From assembly GCA_029261955.1 (NCBI GenBank), contig JAJDAI010001266.1:1-7727 (forward strand): DNA of 7,727 nucleotides, written 5' to 3'. The translations under genes and the position numbers were made by a program. Within the stretch, counting starts at the first letter, position 1. Each line of letters opens with the position of its first letter. Source of the DNA: Deltaproteobacteria bacterium (lineage in GTDB: Bacteria; Myxococcota_A; UBA796; UBA9615). Positions 5,119 to 7,727 of this stretch are shown here, one piece after another. The notes beneath the pieces were generated by a model that worked only from the letters and a program-made list of their open reading frames with translations, did not search any database and was not told the DNA's origin.

Positions 5119-6210
5119 TCAAGCGAGGTGCGCGCGTGTGGGGTCGATGCCTGCGTCCTGTGCGCCGATGCGGGCGGCCAGCGCCCGGTGCTCGGGCAGG
5201 CCGAGTCGGCCGGGGAGTTCGGCCGCCGGGGCGGGCAGGGAGGGCCGCTTTCGGGCGAGCTCGGCCAGGCGCTCCAGGCTCTGCGCACAGCGCGCGGCGA
5301 AGGCCGGATCGCGATCCGCCTCGCTCCGAAGGGCCGCCACGACCTCGCGGCTGCCCTCCACCTTCGAGCAGACGAGCAGGCCGTCGACCCCGGCGCGCAC
5401 AGCCGCGACCGCGGCGTCGCCCAGGCCGTGTCCGCGCACGATGGCTCCCATCTCCAGGTCATCGGTGAAGACGACCCCACAGAAGCCCAGGTCCTTCCGC
5501 AGCACGCCGTCGATCCAGGCCGGGGACAGCGTCGCGGGTCGCTCGTCGACGGCCGGGTAGACGACGTGGGCGGTCATGATCGAGTCCACGCCCCCGGCGA
5601 TGGCCGGCGCGAAGGCGGCGACGTGGCGCTCCATCAGCTCGCGCTCGTCCAGCGGGCAGCGGGGCAGCTCCAGGTGCGAGTCGACGGTGACGTGCCCGTG
5701 CCCCGGGAAGTGCTTGCCGCAGGCGGCGAGGCCGGCCGCCTGAATGCCGCGCGCGAGGGCGGCGCCCAGCTCGGCGACGGCTTCGGTGGACTGGGACAAC
5801 GCGCGGTCGCCGATGGCCAGCGTCGTGCCTTCGAAGTGCACGTCCAGGACCGGCGCGAAGACCACGTTGAAGCCCACGGCGCCGATCTCCGAGGCCAGGG
5901 CCGCCCCGATCTGCTCGGCCAGCTGCGCGTCCCCCGATTCGCCCAGGCGCGCCATGGGCGGCCACACCGTCAGCGGATCCTTGAGCCTCGCGACCCGACC
6001 GCCCTCCTGGTCCACCGCCAGCAGCAGCTCGCGCCCGGCGGCGGCCCGCAGCTCGCCGAGGAGCTGGTGCACCTGCGCGGGCGTCTGCACGTTGCGTCCG
6101 AAGAGCACGTAGCCGCCCACCCCCAGCTCCAGCAGCGCGAGCACGTCCTCGGACTGCGCCGTGGTGCCGTGAAAGCCGGCGAGCACGAGGCCAGCGAGCG
6201 GGTCACTCAT
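5119..6210 (-). CDS. nagZ: NagZ-type beta-N-acetylhexosaminidase (GH3), cytoplasmic
   Basis: The 363-residue, single-domain family 3 glycoside hydrolase has the full NagZ signature set: GGYVLFGRN (32-40), AVDQEGGRVARL (65-76), KHFPGHGHVTVDSHLELP (166-183, with the Asp-Ser-His catalytic acid/base dyad at 177-179) and FTDDLEM (248-254, with the nucleophile Asp250). NagZ removes GlcNAc from GlcNAc-1,6-anhydroMurNAc muropeptides during cell-wall recycling. The lack of a signal peptide and the length near the usual 340-360 residues fit that cytosolic role. The ATG start overlaps the end of mce by eight bases, so the two are probably co-transcribed. The link with the downstream LysW-like cluster is by position only (42-base gap, same strand); together with the NlpC/P60 and MurD-like genes it gives the operon a cell-wall flavour. 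Confidence 0.92.
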   Translation of the reverse strand: MSDPLAGLVLAGFHGTTAQSEDVLALLELGVGGYVLFGRNVQTPAQVHQLLGELRAAAGRELLLAVDQEGGRVARLKDPLTVWPPMARLGESGDAQLAEQIGAALASEIGAVGFNVVFAPVLDVHFEGTTLAIGDRALSQSTEAVAELGAALARGIQAAGLAACGKHFPGHGHVTVDSHLELPRCPLDERELMERHVAAFAPAIAGGVDSIMTAHVVYPAVDERPATLSPAWIDGVLRKDLGFCGVVFTDDLEMGAIVRGHGLGDAAVAAVRAGVDGLLVCSKVEGSREVVAALRSEADRDPAFAARCAQSLERLAELARKRPSLPAPAAELPGRLGLPEHRALAARIGAQDAGIDPTRAHLA

Positions 6211-6610
6211 GGTCGGCGAACTCGTTCAGCTCGATGAGCACCCCGCCGGTGTCCTTCGGGTGCAGGAACATGACCCGCGAGCCGTGAGCGCCCGGCTGGG
6301 GGGTCTCGTAGAGCAGGCGGACGCCGGCGGCCCGCAGGCGTTCGGACTCGGCGTCGACGTCGTCCACTTCGAAGCAGAGGTGGTGGATGCCGGGGCCGTT
6401 CTTGTCGAGGAACTTCGCCACCGGCGTGCCCTCGTACATCGGCTCGAGCAGCTCGACCCGCGACTCGCCCACGGGGAACATCGCGATCTTCGTCTTCGCG
6501 GGCACGACGTCCTCGCGCCCCTCTTCGAGCAGCCCGATGCGCTTCCAGGTCTCCGCGCCCTCGTCGAGGGTCCGGACCGCGATCCCGATGTGGTGCACCC
6601 GCTTGATCAC
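6203..6610 (-). CDS. mce: Methylmalonyl-CoA epimerase (VOC superfamily)
   Basis: The 135-residue protein consists of two vicinal-oxygen-chelate repeats and interconverts the (S) and (R) forms of methylmalonyl-CoA in propionyl-CoA metabolism. Family motifs are clear: HHIGIAV at the start (6-12), VELLEP (52-57), VAKFL and GIHHLCFEVDD (64-84), PGAHGSRVMFLHPK (106-119) and GGVLIEL (122-128). Metal ligands are expected at His7, His77 and Glu127, with Glu54 near the fourth position. The GTG start is preferred over an ATG ten codons upstream because AGAAGGGAAGG lies six bases before it and it starts exactly at the family's usual N-terminus. It heads the minus-strand run and overlaps nagZ by eight bases. 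No mutase or carboxylase gene is visible, so its pairing with a cell-wall enzyme is probably shared transcription, not shared pathway. Confidence 0.93.
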   Translation of the reverse strand: MIKRVHHIGIAVRTLDEGAETWKRIGLLEEGREDVVPAKTKIAMFPVGESRVELLEPMYEGTPVAKFLDKNGPGIHHLCFEVDDVDAESERLRAAGVRLLYETPQPGAHGSRVMFLHPKDTGGVLIELNEFADHE

Positions 6611-6616
6611 TGCGTG

Positions 6617-6627
6617 CCTTCCCTTCT
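6617..6627 (-). promoter_or_regulatory. Ribosome binding site deciding the mce GTG start
   Basis: The purine-rich AGAAGGGAAGG on the minus strand ends six bases before the GTG at 6608-6610. It lies inside the alternative longer frame that would begin at 6640, so it argues for the shorter protein. Confidence 0.6.
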
Positions 6628-6651
6628 GGCGGAGTCGCACGACCCCGCTGC

Positions 6652-6657
6652 TATCAT
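6652..6657 (+). promoter_or_regulatory. Possible -10 promoter element of the small plus-strand gene
   Basis: TATCAT is one base from the TATAAT consensus and stands out in this GC-rich gap. Transcription would begin around 6663-6665, almost at the ATG at 6667, and no Shine-Dalgarno is visible there, so the transcript may be leaderless. No good -35 hexamer is seen at the usual distance. The 56-base gap (6611-6666) must also hold the divergent mce promoter, for which I see no convincing elements. Confidence 0.35.
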
Positions 6658-6666
6658 CTGTGTCCG

Positions 6667-7059
6667 ATGGCCCGCTATTCCGTACGCATCACGCGATTCT
6701 CCGACCAGGCGAGCTTTGGGAGCGTCGTCGATTTCCTCGCGCGACTCTACCCGGATCGCGGCCCCGAGGACTTCGCGACCGGGCTCGCCCGCTTGCCTTG
6801 CACGCTGAGCGAAGACGCGGACGAGGTCGCCGCGCACGCCCTCCAAGACGCCCTGCGCAAGCGCGGGGCCGACGTGCGCCTGCTGCCGAGCAAGCCCAAG
6901 AAGGGACGCCCGAAGGTGGCCTCGACCATGGAGCTCAGCCCCGAGATCGACCTGAGCTTTCTCGATGAGGCGCGGAGCAAGAAGAGGTCCGACCGGACGG
7001 CCTCGGGCTCGATTCGCAAGAACGGGCCGGACAGTGGCGCGGCGCCCTGGGAAGACTGA
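6667..7059 (+). CDS. Uncharacterised small protein, possible L7/L12-CTD-like fold
   Basis: I do not recognise this 130-residue protein. Residues 1-75 look like a compact alpha/beta domain: a strand (YSVRITRF), a helix with VVDFLARLYP, the segment GLARLPCTLSED, a helix DEVAAHALQDALRKRG and a final strand ADVRLLP. The last half (a helix with the ALxKxGA-xV pattern, then a strand) recalls the C-terminal domain of ribosomal protein L7/L12 or ClpS-like adaptors, but this is a weak visual similarity. Residues 76-130 are basic and polar, probably disordered, with Lys/Arg clusters (KPKKGRPK, RSKKRSDR). It has no signal peptide or membrane segment. The ATG start lies just after a possible -10 element. 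The end overlaps the presumed start of the glycosyltransferase gene by 26 bases if that gene uses the GTG at 7034. Confidence 0.7.
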   Translation: MARYSVRITRFSDQASFGSVVDFLARLYPDRGPEDFATGLARLPCTLSEDADEVAAHALQDALRKRGADVRLLPSKPKKGRPKVASTMELSPEIDLSFLDEARSKKRSDRTASGSIRKNGPDSGAAPWED

Positions 7060-7727
7060 GCTCGCCTACCCCTACGGCTCCGCGGTCCCGCCGGACGGCG
7101 TGCCGGGGCGGGTGTCCTGCGTGGTGGTGCACCACCGCGGGCTGGACGATCTCGACCGCTGCCTGAGCAGCCTCGCGTCGCAGGATGTGGACGACCTCGA
7201 GGTCGTCGTCGTCGACAACGGATCCACCGAGCCGCTCGCCCCGCGACCGGGCCTGCGCCTCGTGGTGCTGCCGCGGAACGAGGGCTTCGGGGGCGGCGTG
7301 AACGCGGGCCTGGCCGTCGCGACCGGCGAGCTCATCCTGCTGCTGAACCCCGACGCGGAGCTCGCTCCCGGCGCGCTGAAGGCCCTCTGCGCCGCGGCGG
7401 AGCAGGCCGACATCGTGGCGCCGCGCCTGCTGCTGCGCGACCAGCCGGACCGCCTCGACAACTGCGGGCACGGGCTCTACCCCGATGGCCTGAACTGGTG
7501 CCGCGGGCGGGGCGAGGCCGCCGAGGGCCGCTTCGAACAGGCCGAGGAGCTGCTGCTCTTCAGCGGCGCCGCGGTGCTCTTCCGGCGCGAGGCGCTGGTG
7601 CGCTGTGGGGGCTTCGACGCGGCCTACTTCGCCTACGGGGAAGACGCGGACCTCGGGCTGCGGGCTGCGCGCCTGGGCCTGCGCTGCCGCTACGAGCCCA
7701 GCGCGGTGGTGCGGCACGCAGTGGGCG
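7034..7727 (+). CDS. Family 2 glycosyltransferase (rhamnosyltransferase-like), 3' truncated
   Basis: The frame runs off the window edge with 231 residues visible. It shows the GT-A fold of family 2 glycosyltransferases: an opening strand VSCVVVHH (27-34), LEVVVVDNGST (55-65, nucleotide-binding Asp61), RNEGFGGGVNAGL (81-93), the metal-binding LLLNPDAEL (102-110) and the acceptor-side FAYGEDADLGLRA (199-211). These match the WbbL/rhamnosyltransferase-like subgroup, which transfers a nucleotide-activated sugar to polysaccharide or glycolipid acceptors at the cytoplasmic membrane face. The start is uncertain: GTG at 7034 overlaps the previous gene by 26 bases, while GTGs at 7100 and 7112 also precede or begin the conserved domain, and none has a convincing Shine-Dalgarno. 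The donor sugar cannot be told. Confidence 0.9.
   Translation, partial: MARRPGKTELAYPYGSAVPPDGVPGRVSCVVVHHRGLDDLDRCLSSLASQDVDDLEVVVVDNGSTEPLAPRPGLRLVVLPRNEGFGGGVNAGLAVATGELILLLNPDAELAPGALKALCAAAEQADIVAPRLLLRDQPDRLDNCGHGLYPDGLNWCRGRGEAAEGRFEQAEELLLFSGAAVLFRREALVRCGGFDAAYFAYGEDADLGLRAARLGLRCRYEPSAVVRHAVG

Noticed and set aside
4134..5468. Plus-strand open frame across the peptidase, carrier and nagZ genes
   Set aside because: It spans three supported minus-strand genes and turns Arg/Pro-rich at its end, typical of a GC-rich shadow.
5128..6237. Plus-strand open frame opposite nagZ
   Set aside because: nagZ has all catalytic motifs on the minus strand; the antisense frame has none.
6935..7717. 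Minus-strand open frame opposite the glycosyltransferase
   Set aside because: The plus strand encodes a clear GT2 domain; the antisense frame is an Ala/Gln/Arg-rich artefact.

Overview
The window is GC-rich (roughly 70% by eye), densely coded bacterial DNA with many GTG/TTG starts and overlapping genes. A methylmalonyl-CoA epimerase, a divergent receiver-domain protein and the codon usage suit a Myxococcota-type or other GC-rich deltaproteobacterial-grade genome. That placement is inferred; nothing here fixes the taxon.

Layout: (1) 1-339, plus strand: the 3' part of a response-regulator-like receiver gene. (2) 340-428: a short gap between convergent genes holding two REP-like palindromic repeats. 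(3) 429-6610, minus strand: seven genes read leftwards with very tight spacing. In transcription order they are methylmalonyl-CoA epimerase (mce), a cytoplasmic NagZ-type GH3 beta-N-acetylhexosaminidase, a 52-residue LysW-like zinc-ribbon carrier protein, an SH3b-NlpC/P60 peptidase without a signal peptide, a MurD-like amide ligase with altered substrate motifs, a threonine-synthase-like PLP enzyme, and an ATP-grasp ligase. (4) 6611-6666: a divergent promoter region. (5) 6667-7727, plus strand: a small unrecognised gene, possibly with a leaderless transcript, overlapping the start of a family 2 glycosyltransferase cut off by the window edge.

The main point of interest is 429-5076. A LysW-type amino-group carrier protein sits directly upstream of two different ATP-dependent amide-bond ligases, a PLP enzyme and a gamma-glutamyl-type cysteine peptidase. 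The usual LysW partners (LysZ, LysY, LysJ, LysK) are absent. All five genes use non-ATG starts, and the last three junctions are 4-base stop/start overlaps. This looks like one translationally coupled pathway: substrate attached to a small acidic carrier protein, PLP chemistry, a second ligation, and release by the NlpC/P60 enzyme. The carrier tail ends in four Glu and a Lys instead of the usual LysW ending, so the attachment chemistry may be new.

The competing reading is a cytoplasmic muropeptide-recycling operon (NagZ, YkfC-like peptidase, Mur-type ligase). The LysW-like carrier, the PLP enzyme and the ATP-grasp ligase do not fit simple recycling. The two readings could be joined if a wall-derived dipeptide or amino acid is the substrate.
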